64,000 nucleotides of DNA from Trichoderma breve (GCF_028502605.1 NW_026611593.1:248001-312000), one strand, 5' to 3'. Numbered from the stretch's first letter, positions 36,521 through 47,878 are shown. Made by a program: numbers and translations. Notes: a model not told the origin generated them from the letters alone.

Positions 36521-37577
36521 CTATTTCTCCAACAGGACAAACTCATGGTGTAGAACCCACAGCCCCTTCCCATTCCACTTCATTTGTTGAAGAGATTCTT
36601 GCAAATTTAACTCATTGACAAGCGTGGCTGGGTCATCACTCCACTCAAAGCTCTTGACCAGGGATTTCTTCACACCAAAGACTGGATCTGAAGTGATGTG
36701 TTCACTGTCGCTGGCATATAATGCTGTCGTAAGATTGAGATACTGAGGATGTTTCAACTGGAAATGCTGCGCAGGGTTAATAATTGGCTGGATTTACGAT
36801 GGTAGCCATACATACCACATGTGCAGGGCGCGTAATATTCCGCTTCAACATATTGAGCAAAACTCCAACGGACCCATCGGTGGGGATGTCGTAGTTGACG
36901 CTCTTCACGCCTACCAGATAATACCGACCCTGGCTATCAGTTTGGAATATGCCGCGGCAGTTGGGTCCGTCGCGATTGGGGTCTTGCATATCGTAGAGCC
37001 CATTTCCGTTAGTCTCCCAAACATCTACAGCAACACCCTCGATTGGGGCACCGCTGACGGATTTCACTGTTCCGTGTATGAGCATAAGCTCTCCTATAAC
37101 GCCGGGAGAGCCAATGGATTGCCCATTAGTAAGAGTGTGCGTGTCTTCAGAGTGGAAGGGCCCGAGGACAGATGACTCTGTTGCTGAGCTAGCCTTTGCC
37201 TGTGCAGAATTTATGGTGTCGACCAGTGCAGACACTCCAAGAACATCAGACAACAGAATCATCTCCTGCCTATCAGGTGATGAGTCTTGGCCAACCTAGG
37301 TTGAGCCTATATATTAGTGCCATAAACAAAAAGCAGTACCGCATCATGATTTGCGTACTTGAGTAAGATATTGGACAGCCGCCTCCCATTCCGTTGGCTT
37401 CAGTTGAACTTCCTTAACGTAGTCGTGCAAGTGCTGTATCAAGCCGGTAACCAACTCAACAAGCCGTTCGCTCTTGACATTCTCCGTGGATACCTTGATG
37501 ACATGAGGAGTCAAGTTTTCAGCGGTCAATTCTTCTAGGCTGGATTCCATTTCGCTAACATGGAAAGGCAATGGCAC
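36521..37577 (-). CDS. Intradiol ring-cleavage dioxygenase (hydroxyquinol/catechol 1,2-dioxygenase type)
   Basis: Three exons: 37577-37359, 37295-36816 and 36766-36521; introns of 63 and 49 nt; 314 residues, normal for the family. An N-terminal Dioxygenase_N helical domain (about 20-110, including WEAAVQYLTQVGQDSS) precedes the beta-sandwich. The Fe(III) ligands are visible: Tyr174 in GLYDMQDP, Tyr208 in VNYDIPTDG, His232 and His234 in RPAHVHFQL, with the last intron between the two. The enzyme cleaves a catechol or hydroxyquinol ring between the hydroxyls. Because a maleylacetate reductase gene is its divergent partner, hydroxyquinol giving maleylacetate is the more likely reaction. Start could also be the Met at 37550. 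Confidence 0.94.
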
Positions 37578-37975
37578 TCAAATTCGATGCTGTACACGAT
37601 CAATTGCCAGCGGGGTGTGCCATATAACTTTGTTTCGGAATTTAACTCCGGAAAGCTTCCGCAATGCTTCCGACACACCAAACTCCGGTGTTTCAACTTC
37701 TAATGCTGAGCTATCTTTATGTAATCTGGGGAAAACATGCCTGCTTGCAAATCACTTTATAATTCAGTGGCAAGCACTGAACTTAAATTGTTTGCCAGAG
37801 CGGGGTTAGATGAGTGGCATGTTCGGCATTGGAGGTCGGCTGCTAAAACTGAAATAGGTCCAAGGACACAAAATATCCAGTGCATGACAGCACATTCTAC
37901 GACTTAGTCTCCATTCCACGTGTTAATCCGCACAGTGTCATATAATCCCAAACAATTGAACTGCCAGTCGCAAAA
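37578..37975. promoter_or_regulatory. Bidirectional promoter: dioxygenase (-) / maleylacetate reductase (+)
   Basis: A 398-base gap between two starts of consecutive pathway steps. It holds a full inverted repeat (separate entry), plus CGGAA at 37636-37640 and TTCCG at 37668-37672 close by, so half-sites are crowded on the dioxygenase side. Confidence 0.6.
37649..37661. promoter_or_regulatory. Inverted repeat CGGAA-AGC-TTCCG, candidate Zn2Cys6 operator
   Basis: Perfect 5-bp arms with a 3-base spacer, 72 bases from the dioxygenase ATG and 315 from the reductase ATG. Same arms as at 34641 and 40153. Binding by a cluster regulator is inferred. Confidence 0.55.
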
Positions 37976-39111
37976 ATGGACGTTGAATCGCGAAGTTTCG
38001 AATACAATGAAAGCAACCAGAGAGTCTTATTTGGCAAAGGCGTTCTCGCCAAGCTAGCCACTGAAGTTGCGGCACTTGGCTGTAAAGCGCCATTGTTGTT
38101 GACAACTCCCCAGCAAGCCTCGGCCGTTCAAGATCTTACCCAGATACTAAACGGTCATGTCGCGGGCTCTTTCACCCGTGCCACAATGCACACTCCAACC
38201 GAGGTTACAGAAGAGGCACTGGTATATACGAAAACAACGAATGCAGACTGTCTCTTGTCAATTGGTGGCGGAAGCACGGTTGGCCTAGGCAAAGCGTTAT
38301 CTCTTCGGACTGGCTTGCCTCACATCTGTATCGCAACGACATATGCTGGAAGCGAGATGACACCCATCCTGGGTGAAACTAAAAATCAACAAAAGGTGAC
38401 TCGGGTTGACCGGGCAGCAATTCCCAAGGTAGTCATCTACGATGTCAATCTTACTTTAAGTTTACCCACGGGCATGAGTGCAACAAGTGGCCTTAACGCA
38501 ATGGCGCATGCTGGTGAGTCGAAATCAGAAGAAATCATTGTGCACTTATTGACGCCAGAGTAGTCGAGGCTCTATACGCAAAAGATACCAGTCCGATTGT
38601 CCGCATATTTGCTCTCGAGGGAATCCGAGCCTTGGCATCTTCGCTGCCTGGAGTGATGGAAAACTCTCAGTCAATTGCCTTCCGTTCAGAGGCTCTACTC
38701 GGCGCTTGGTTATGCGGAAAATGTCTAGCAATGACAACCGTCGCGCTCCATCATAAACTCTGTCATGTTCTGGGCGGGACTCTCAATTTACCGCATGCCG
38801 AAACCCACGCTATTGTCCTACCTCATGCACTCGCCTACACAGCGCCTGACATTCCTCAAGTCATGAAGGACCTCGCAGAAATCATTCCACATAGTGAAGG
38901 AGATGCCATTCAAGGACTAAACAGATTGGTGTCTAAGCTGGGAATCCCATCGAGCCTAAAGGCTCTGGGTATGAAGGAGGAGGACATTGAGCTGGTTACA
39001 GATAATCTGATGATGCTCACATTTTGGAACCCCCGGCCAGTCAATAAAGATTCAATCCAGAAGATGATACGGCGGGCGTGGTTAGGAGAACAGGCTCGTG
39101 TAGACATTTAG
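37976..39111 (+). CDS. Maleylacetate reductase (iron-containing alcohol dehydrogenase fold)
   Basis: Two exons, 37976-38513 and 38564-39111 (50-nt intron), encode 361 residues, the family length. The N-terminal nucleotide domain carries RVLFGKG and SIGGGSTVGLGKALSL; then TTYAGSEMTPI; and in the C-terminal helical domain HHKLCHVLGGTLNLPHAETH, whose histidines sit where the metal-binding ones lie in related iron-containing ADHs. The splice joins LNAMAHA to VEALYAKD, a conserved block. The enzyme reduces maleylacetate (or 2-chloromaleylacetate in bacterial relatives) to 3-oxoadipate with NAD(P)H. Together with the divergent dioxygenase it makes a hydroxyquinol-to-3-oxoadipate pair. Confidence 0.94.
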
Positions 39112-39285
39112 GCTTCCAATTTATTGAATTTGAAGTAGCAGCTAGCAGATCATGTAGCTAGCATGGTAGTATCGTTTTCACAATTCAGTGAATAACTGTT
39201 AAAACGGAAAAATTTCCAAATACTTTATTTCAGAAGTTACTAGTATTCAGGCGTATCTATACCGTTTAGTTCCCGGCCTGTCGTT

Positions 39286-39885
39286 CTAAGAGTGAATTAC
39301 ATATCGAGCTTCAACAGGCTTCTTCTCCTTCACAGCGGGTGCGTCTCCAACAGGTTTTCCGATAACCAACTGGGCCAACAGCTTCCAGTCCGAGTCAACA
39401 GACCAAGTCTTCTTAACCTCGTCATCAATAAGAGGATTGTAATGTTGCAGGTTGCCGCCTACTCCCTCCAAAGCAAGGGCCGACCAAATAAGGAACTGGT
39501 GCATGCCGCTTGCCTGCTCACGCCAGCCTTCAAATTTGTCCGCATACATCTTGAAAGAACCTAGTGGCTCATATGGCGCAGGATCCTCAAAGAACAAAAT
39601 TGTCGCGTATGCGCCTCGAAACCCCTGGATCTTGGCATTGGTACTGGTGGCTTGGTCCCCTGACACGAAGGGGGCAACGGCTGCCTTGACAATGTCCCAG
39701 AGTTTCTGGTGATGATCTCCAACAAGAACAACAATTCGAGTGCTTTGAGTGTTGAACGCTGATGGTACCGTTAAAAGAGCTTTTCGAATGATCTCTTCTA
39801 GTCGGCCAATCGAGAGATCGGTCTCTGCTGAGAGCTGATACACGGAGCGTCGAGCTCCAAACGAAGAAATAAGCGTGTCCGCCAT
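39286..39885 (-). CDS. Nitroreductase-family protein (fungal Frm2/Hbn1-like)
   Basis: A single exon of 199 codons. The N-terminus ARRSVYQL and the block PSAFNTQSTRIVVLVGDHH followed by LWDIV are typical of the fungal Frm2-like nitroreductases, which bind FMN; the C-terminal VIGKPVGDAPAVKEKK is the conserved Gly-x-Pro end. These proteins reduce nitroaromatics or quinones, or act in oxidative-stress and fatty-acid signalling. It shares a divergent promoter with the FAD monooxygenase gene, so quinone reduction or nitro-group handling in the aromatic pathway is plausible, but unproven. Confidence 0.88.
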   Translation of the reverse strand: MADTLISSFGARRSVYQLSAETDLSIGRLEEIIRKALLTVPSAFNTQSTRIVVLVGDHHQKLWDIVKAAVAPFVSGDQATSTNAKIQGFRGAYATILFFEDPAPYEPLGSFKMYADKFEGWREQASGMHQFLIWSALALEGVGGNLQHYNPLIDDEVKKTWSVDSDWKLLAQLVIGKPVGDAPAVKEKKPVEARYVIHS

Positions 39886-40436
39886 GATGTTTCTCTGTGA
39901 TTATACAATAGCCGAAAATTGCCTGATAATGGTATTGACTGACATGGAATGTTAAGCGTAGTTGATCTGGATGATATATGCGTAGCAAGCGAAGACTTCG
40001 TCTCACTGTGCACCCCTGGTAGATTGCCAAGCTATTATTAATGAAGCCATTACCACTGATTAATTAGAGCGTAAGCAAAGTTATAACTATTCACAGACTG
40101 TTACTCATGAAAGATCGGCTATGATGTAGCAGGTGATGAGTTTCGGAAAGATCGGAATCTTCCGATCCGCGTTAACTCGGGGCTTTATCAAATTTGCCTA
40201 AACTTCTACGGACTTTTGCTCTATAGCTACCTGATTCCCCCACCTCAGTGGCAACGTAATATTGAATAAGATCTTATTCTACGGAATGGTAAAGTCATAC
40301 GATATGGGGATGCTTCGCATCGGAAGGCTACGTATATGTACAAGAACAGCCATGTAATGATCCAGAGTACAGTTCCATTGCCACTCTCCCTCGACGTGTC
40401 TAGAATTTCTTGCCTGTGATATCAAGACCTTCGAAA
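39886..40436. promoter_or_regulatory. Bidirectional promoter: nitroreductase (-) / FAD monooxygenase (+)
   Basis: A 551-base gap between divergent starts. Its centre is the 18-base inverted repeat listed separately, 264 bases from one ATG and 269 from the other. A further CGGAA lies at 40144-40148. Confidence 0.55.
40150..40167. promoter_or_regulatory. 18-base perfect inverted repeat GATCGGAA-TC-TTCCGATC, candidate operator
   Basis: Arms of 8 bases match perfectly around a 2-base spacer. The core CGGAA-TC-TTCCG (40153-40164) has the same arms as the elements at 34641 and 37649 but a spacer shorter by one. It sits midway between the two divergent genes. Confidence 0.6.
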
Positions 40437-42595
40437 ATGGCTCAAAGCAATCTCCCTCTACGCGATAATACGACCGGCGATGATTCCCTGGAGCTGACTT
40501 TTTTAATCGTTGGAGCGGGCCCAGCTGGAGCGACTTTGGGCTGTTATCTTGGTAAATATGGTACGTTCAACCACCCTCTACTCTCAATCAAAAGCATATC
40601 TAACTGGAAAATGTGGCATTTCCAGGCTTCAAAGGTTTGATCATCAGCTCCGCTCCGTCGTCGGCGAACACCCCGCGCGCGCATATAATCAACCAACCTG
40701 CGATGGGTAAGTCTACCTCTGCATAGCTAAAAGCGCCGTCTCACCATGATGTAGAGTGTATCCGTGACCTCGACCCCGACATGGAGAAAGAATTTATGAT
40801 AAATGGCTACGCGGGCCCAGAGAAGGGTATGACACGTTGGTGTGAGACTATGAATGGAAGAGAGTTCGGCCGTATCACGTCCTGGGGATCAGATCTACAA
40901 CGAGGGGTACGATCCTTTTAATGAAAGAAAAGAGAGCATAATTATTAATTGCATTCTTTAGGGCGAATTTAAAATGAGTAGCCCATGCTCACACTTGGAG
41001 CTGCCTCAAACATTAACGGAACCTATCCTCCTTCGATACGCTTCACAGCACGGCTTTCCTTGTCGATTTCGAACACAGTTTGTTTCTTTCGATGACTCGA
41101 CAGTCGGTGTCATTGTTGTGACCGTCCGAGACATGATTTTTGACAAACTATATACCATCAAGACCAAATACCTGTTTGGCGCCGACGGAGCCAAAAGTGC
41201 CATCGTTCGACAGCTTGGTCTACCCATGGCGGTGCAGCCTAGCCAGGGCATAGCTCTCAACGTCCTTATTCGCGCTGACCTTTCCCACTTGATGAAGAAT
41301 CGCGTCGGAAATCTGCACTATGTGATCCGGCCTGACGCAGAATACCCGGACTTTGCTTGGTGGTCGATTGTGCGCATGGTAAAGCCTTGGCATGAATGGC
41401 TGATCATCATGATGTACAAGCCGACCTGTCCGGCGGAATTTATGCCGACTCAAGAACAAGTCAAATCCCAGATTTATGAGGTCATTGGGGATCAATCCGT
41501 CCCGGTCGAGATTAATCGAGTTGACAAATGGATCATTAATGAAACAGTAGCCGAAGTATACAGCAAAGGCAATATGTAACTATATCCCACTTATCGTCAC
41601 CTATGTCTGTTGATTCTAATTGGCTATAGATATTGCCTTGGCGACGCTGTACATCGCCATCCGCCGATGAACGGCCTCGGGGCAAATACCTGCACTCAGG
41701 ACGCCGCCAATCTTGCCTGGAAGTTAAACTTGGTTGAGAAAGGTAGGAAAAACAAATCATTTCTGCGAAATATGAAACTGATAGTTGCTAATATGTACTG
41801 GCCCTGGAATATAGGATTAGCTGGGCCTGCCCTTTTGGACAGCTATACAGTTGAGCGTCAACCTGTTGGAGCCGGCGTCGTTGCAAGGTAATACGAAAAC
41901 ACATAAGAGCGAGCTGTGCTGTGGCTGACCAAGTTTTCTAAAGGGCCAATGCATCTTTGCGAGAACATAAGCCAATATTCGACGCTCTTGGCTTCTTGAA
42001 ACCGTCTCTTGAGGAGAGGAAGAAGGAGCTTGATGTGTTGAAAGAGGATTCAGAGAGCGGTCGTGCGAGGCGACGTGAACTCATGCGATCAATGAACTAC
42101 ACTTCACATGAATTCTTGGCTTTGGGCTCAGATATGAGCCAGAGATACAAGTCTTCTGCTGTGTTCCTCGAGGGATCGGGAGATGAGCCACCCTTGCCTT
42201 CTAATTCCGTTCTGAACTATGAGCCCCATACGTTTCCTGGCTTGCGACTGCCACATGCGTGGCTGAATACGGCTATTCCGCAAGAGCAAGTCTCAACACT
42301 TGATCTAGCAGGTAACGGACGATTTACGCTATTTATTGGCCATGGAGGAGAGGCATGGCGTAGTGCCGCACGGTCTGTGGAGCAAGCATTAAAAGTCCCC
42401 ATCGCCGTGTATTCCATCGGCTACGGTCTCGAATATGAAGCTGTTTTCAATGACTGGTACAGGCTGCGGGAAGTAGAGGAGAGCGGTTGCGTCCTTGTAC
42501 GCCCGGACAACTTTATTGCGTGGAGAAGCCAGAGCATAGTGAATGACACTGCTTCTGTGCTCGAGCGTGTGTTCAAATCCATTCTAGCTTTGTAG
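40437..42595 (+). CDS. FAD-dependent aromatic hydroxylase (phenol 2-monooxygenase / TfdB-PcpB type)
   Basis: Seven exons: 40437-40560, 40626-40706, 40755-40906, 40962-41575, 41630-41742, 41815-41887 and 41944-42595; introns of 65, 48, 55, 54, 72 and 56 nt; 602 residues. The fifth intron (72 nt) is in frame without stops; removing it joins LVEKG to LAGPALLDSY. Class A flavoprotein signatures are FLIVGAGPAGATLGCYLGK (ADP-binding), YLFGADGAKSAIVRQLG (DG motif) and YCLGDAVHRHPPMNGLGAN followed by DAANLAWKL (GD motif). The C-terminal thioredoxin-like domain of this subfamily is present (from about 440). It hydroxylates a phenol, using NAD(P)H and O2; bacterial relatives also displace chloro or nitro groups. 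It would supply the hydroxyquinol for the dioxygenase. Confidence 0.93.
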
Positions 42596-43255
42596 CATAT
42601 GGAAACCATAGCTTCTTAGTTTATGTATGGAAAAGACATACCGCAAGATATATCACATGCTAGTGTAAAATATTAGGATAACATGTCAGGAATGCCAAAT
42701 ACTTCAATCACTATATACCTATGCCATCGCCCTCAGGGCTGGGGCCTGGTTTGGCCAACACGTACAGAAGTAAGAACTCTTCTGAGAACAGTTCCGATTC
42801 TAATCAAGTACCTCATGCAAGAATCTGTCCAAGTTTAGCCCCTCTGATTCTGAACTCTTTCCGACGTTTCCGCTTCCGTTTCCATTTCAAGACGCTCTTA
42901 TGGCGACCCTGATTCCCCAACAGGCAGATCTACGCAAGTCGCATATTCGTCCACGGCGTTTGTCAGATACTGGACGCACATTGAGCGACAGCAGTCCCAA
43001 TTAAGCCGAAATACTAGTGTTAGATCTGCTGTTGGATTTACCTGGAATTGCATCCCAGTATGTCTCATCCCTGTATTCCCGAATCCCCGAATCCCCGCAA
43101 ATGCCGGATAACCCCACAACGAAATGCCGATAATAAAGAACTCCTTTTCTAGCATCTTACCCAGGGTAATGTTGGATCATATAGCATTTCGGGGTTAGCT
43201 ATTCCCTAGAACTTCAATATTGCTCTTTACAGTCCACAATTGAGCGTATCTGCAA
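42596..43255. promoter_or_regulatory. Upstream region of the CTF1-like regulator gene
   Basis: 660 bases between the monooxygenase stop and the regulator start. It contains TTCCG at 42792-42796 and a run of three at 42859-42863, 42868-42872 and 42874-42878. A small direct repeat of CCCCGAAT lies near 43080-43095. No gene seen; the frame at 42721-42912 has no features. Confidence 0.5.
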
Positions 43256-45718
43256 ATGCCCCGCAATCTTATCAAGGCGTGTCTTCCATGCCATCAGAAG
43301 AAACTGAAATGTGATGCAGCTCGAGTTGGATTACCCTGCACGAGGTGTAAGACCCAGGATCCGTCACAACACAAAAGTTGTATCCGCGTTCTCCGACAAC
43401 AAAGAAGGTTAGTTATTCCCAATAAATGACAGGCTATTCATTGCAAGGCAACGTAACCGAGTTTCCTGCAATAGAGTTACCGCGGTATCAATTTCCGGGA
43501 CAACCGAGTCCATCCGAGAGCCATCCCATGCTCTGCTGTCACCAGTGTCAGGTCGCCGAGACGCCAGACACACACTAGCCTCAGTAAGATTGATGAATCC
43601 CTCTCGAATTAGCTTATTGGGCAGCGTGCTAACTCTGGAAAGGCTTCCCCGTATTCAGACGGCACAGATTTGCATGATGGTCCTAGAGCCTTACCACGTC
43701 CTGATGAAGCATCAGATCAAGGTGCACAAACACTCATTCGTGGATGTAAGGAAATAGCAGAGGGTGCTGGCCTTCCAGCCCCGGAGATGATGCTAGATCC
43801 GTCACTTAGTGGTCGAGATGTGGTTCAATACTACAGTGAGATGCATTATGCCACGATGATGGGCGAGGTTGTTACTGAGGAAAGAATACGAAGAGTCACT
43901 CGTGTTATTGTTAAAGAGAAAGGTCCGCCTGTCGACAATCGCATGATTTTAGATGCCCTTGATCCTACAGACAGAGAGTATCTTACACAGAGATGCGCTT
44001 TCAGCCTGCCTCCGAAGCATTATTGGTATGAATGAAAATCTCCCTACATTCTCATTTCTAACTAGCTGCAGCGAATCATTCCTCCAGTCATATTTTAGAC
44101 TTGCTTACCCATCTTGTCCCGTCTTTGATCCATATGAGTTCATACAATCATACGATTCTGGGACCTACTCATTCTTCCTATTACAGGCCGTTTTGGCCAA
44201 TGCGTCCTTGTTCGTACCCCAAAAGATTCTGGAAGCATCTGGATTCGCAAGCCGCTCAGAAGCAATAGAAACGTTTTGCATCAGAGCTGCATTACTTTAC
44301 GACTTCAACTGTGAAAAAAGCCAGCTGAGGCTATTGCAAGGCTCTGCTGTTTTGGCAATGACGGGATTTTCTGGAACTGGGGATAAAGACTTCAGCTACT
44401 GGTACCACAATGCTATCCGTCTGGCGATTAAGATGGGAATACACCACCAAGGGTAGTCAACATTCCCCATAAATTCGTTCGACATCACGCACCGACATGA
44501 GTCACTGATTCACGTCTTGCTTTAGTTTCAACACACATGAGATAGACTCAGCAACCTATAGGCTATACCAGAGGATCTGGTGGACATTATATGTAAGGCA
44601 TTGTACACCTGCAAACAGTCAAACCTATCATATCTTCTTGCACTAATTTATCCAGAGCCGTGATATAATGCTACTTTTTTCTGGCGTAGAGAATAAAAGT
44701 CTGCTGGGAAGTAGTACTGAGAGCTTGACAGCCCTTCCACCTGCAGAAATGTGGGTGCCTGAGAATATCTCACCATCATGCGCATCCGTACTACCTCCCC
44801 TGACGCTATTAGAGAGTCTCTATTTCGTCGAAAATTGCAAGCTGGCTACCATCGGTAAGTTTAGGCCTCAAGAATCAGCCCAGTAAATACCAACCAGTCT
44901 GACTCAAATCTTAGCCTCACAATGCCTTTCAGTGGCCAAATCCGGATCTCCGAATTCTCTAGTTCATATTCAAGAAGCTTTCAGCACATGGCATGCATCA
45001 GTTGCTGAGCCTTTGCTGCCGAATCCAGGTCAAGATCCCCGCGATGGTCCATGGCATATTGTCCTGATAGCTACAAGCTATCGCTTCCAATGTATGCTAT
45101 ATCGTTGGTTAAGGAAGCACTGGGAGGCCAACGATACACTGTTGTCAGAAAATGCCAACAGCTGTCTCAAGCTTGCAATGTATGAACTGGATGCGATGAT
45201 TGGTAGGGCTTTAGCTTATGATATGTTGCGTAATCTTCCTATAGCATTGTATGTGAACAACCCTCCATCAGCCCTTAATCCGGAAAGTTACCACCCAGAT
45301 AAAGCTAATGACGATTGGCAGCTTGATCTGCGCTCCTGCAGTCCTTGCCTTACATCTTGAGATAGTTCTCAAATCTTCTGAGCCTGATGAGCTTAAATCA
45401 CGATCTCTCATCTACATCCAACAATCCCTCATCTGCATGAAGCAGTGCCGGGATTTGCCACAAATTCAGGTGGCTCTTGGAGTCGCCGAATGGGTTTTGG
45501 CTAAAAAGTCCTTACTGCACAATTGGAGCCGCGAAGTGTTTCCTAACGGAGAAACTCCTGATCATACTGTTTTGAGATCCTCGAGAGATTGGTTCTACTC
45601 TGCGCATAATACCGAGAGCCAGATCCACCGTTCTCAAGATGACCTGGCGGAGACTGGCGTGGGCCTAGATGATTTCTTAGTATTCGGCTTGCCCGAAAAC
45701 ATGATGTTCGATTATTAG
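43256..45718 (+). CDS. Zn2Cys6 transcription factor, cutinase-regulator (CTF1)-like
   Basis: Eight exons: 43256-43407, 43475-43583, 43625-44025, 44066-44452, 44526-44592, 44656-44854, 44915-45252 and 45299-45718; 690 residues in frame. Two introns are only 41 and 40 nt (43584-43624 and 44026-44065); the second has a clear CTAAC branch site. The zinc cluster KACLPCHQKKLKCD with x8-C-x2-C-x10-C is complete, the last loop slightly long. The middle region SCPVFDPYEF..., LLQGSAVLAMTGFSG and YQRIWWTLYSRDIML is typical of CTF1-like proteins. The seventh intron (45253-45298) is the least certain and could end at 45304 instead. Best candidate regulator of the catabolic genes, being at the end of the cluster and on the same strand as the monooxygenase. 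Confidence 0.84.
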
Positions 45719-46093
45719 GGATTCCGGTCATGGCATAAGAGTGGCTCCATTTGTCAGTTATTAACTAAAAGTTCTTGTATCAGATGCATTTGTAATGGAA
45801 TCGCCTGGTTAGAAACCGGGTTTTCGGTATTTGGGTTGTATTCTTCCCATGTGCCGGGAATTGAGAGTGGACTTAACATATTCTATTACGTTGTGCTACA
45901 TATTGGAAACATAATGATCTTCTACTGAATGAGAGATTTAAGTTAACAGCCTTGAAAGGGGTCCTCGGTGTTTACTGTCGCATAGTCCGTTGTTGAAAAC
46001 ATCACCTAAAAGGTGGGCCAGAGCACAATATTTATAGACCACTTCATCCTATACTTCGTTGAAACGTTCAAGTTCATTCATAAAGCCTCCATC
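45719..46093. other. Intergenic
   Basis: 375 bases between the regulator stop and the esterase start. A TATTTATA-like element near 46029 may serve the esterase. Nothing else seen. Confidence 0.5.
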
Positions 46094-47878
46094 ATGATCA
46101 GCTTCTCATATCTTCTGACAGCCTTACTCCCGGTAGTAGGCGCCGCTTCTGTTAGCTGTCCTCCATCCAATGCACCGACCGTGAAGGTCAAAAACGGCAC
46201 CGTGGTGGGCAAATACAATGCTCACTACCAGCAAGACTTGTTCCTGGGGATTCCCTACGCCAAGCCCCCTATTCAAGACCTTCGATTCACTCGTCCACAG
46301 CATCTGACCAAAAAGTGGACTGGTCCCAAGCAGGCAACAGAATATGGGCCATACTGCTATGGGTTTAATGTCGGCTTGGTTGGATATGATACAAATACCA
46401 CCAACCCTTCGAGCGAAGACTGTCTTACCATAAACGTGGTGCGACCCCATAATTACCATCATGAATGGGCTACTAAGGGCCTCCCAGTACTTGTCTGGGT
46501 ATACGGAGGTGGATTTCAAGAAGGCGGCAGTGCGGACACCCGATATAACATGTCACGCCTTGTTGAAATGTCTACCGAGATGGGCAAACCTATTATCGGA
46601 GTTAGCTTCAACTATCGCAGGAATGCATTTGGGTTTATTTCTGGAGAGCCGTTTAATAGCATCGGAGCCACAAACTTGGGTCTCCACGATCAGCGGCTCG
46701 CGCTCCAGTGGATTCAGGAAAACATTGCATTTTTTGGAGGTGATCCTAGCAGAGTCACTCTCCAAGGAGAATCGGCCGGAGCCTTGTCAATATCCCTTAA
46801 CATGTTGGTACACAAGGGTCGCGACGAGGGTCTATTTCAGCGGGCAATTCTTGAGAGCGGCACGCCATTGTTCGCTCACAGCTTCCCAACTGTGGCAGAC
46901 CAGAAGGAGATATTAGGCATGTTTTTAAACAAAACGGAATGTTCAAGTTCTAAAGACATCGTCTCATGTCTGCGAAAAATTCCCGCCGAGGACTTCATCA
47001 AAGCAGCAACAGGCATATTCTGGCATCCAATCATCGACAACGATCTGCTATCGCAGTTATCGTCTGAGTCTATAAAGCGTGGCGACTTCCTCAAGATCCC
47101 GGTACTCATCGGTACCAACACCAACGAAGGATCTACTTTCCTGGAAATGTTTAGTCAAGGCTCTCCAGTAAATACTTTCGATGATGTGTCCAGGGTGCTC
47201 TTGACAAGTGTGTTTCCGCACCAACTTCCCAACGGTACTATCGCTCGACTCCATGAACTATACTCCGACGTGATGAAGAATCCCTCCGAAGCAAAGCTGG
47301 GTACCGTACTTCCCAATCCTGGTCCAGCCTACGGGAAACTTCATGGAGAGCTGTCTTTGCTTGTTGGAGACTCATTGTTCAATGCTGGCCGGCGTGTGAC
47401 TTGCCAGGCCTGGGCACAGCGAAACATACCGGCTTACAGCTTCCGCTTTGATACAAACCCAGCTGGTCTGTCTCCAGAAGTCTACGGTGCTGCACACTTT
47501 CAAGAGGTTCCATTCGTGTTTGACAACATAAATGGCGAGGGATATGATGTCAATCCGTTTGATGTCAATAACCAGTCTTTGAAGAGAAAGTACCTGGATC
47601 TCGCGCAGCTTATGAGTAGAATGTGGCTGAGCTTTGTCCAAACCGGGGACCCTAATAACCATGGAGGTTGGTTGACCCTTTTCCCTCTCCATAGATGACA
47701 ACATAGCTGACTTGATGTAACAGTCCATGGATTCAACTTACGTTGGCCGAAATACGATCTAGATTCTCCGGTCAACATTGTTTTTAACGCAACTAAAGGT
47801 ATAACTCTAGAGAAGGACACCTACCGCGCCAAGGCTATGAACTACATCTGGGAATCAGCTGCTATATTTCACAGATAG
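46094..47878 (+). CDS. Secreted type-B carboxylesterase / lipase
   Basis: Two exons, 46094-47666 and 47724-47878 (57-nt intron), encode 575 residues. The signal peptide MISFSYLLTALLPVVGAASV starts at the chosen Met; an upstream GTG-initiated extension is not needed. The alpha/beta-hydrolase triad is Ser227 in GESAGALS, Glu345 in NTNEGSTF and His468 in GAAHFQEVPFVF. The oxyanion loop is VWVYGGGFQEG, and EDCLTINV is the family's second signature. Several N-glycosylation sequons are present. It hydrolyses ester bonds of external lipids, plant esters or mycotoxin-like esters; the substrate is unknown. It lies next to two regulator genes, of which the CTF1-like one belongs to a family known to control esterases and cutinases. 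Confidence 0.93.
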
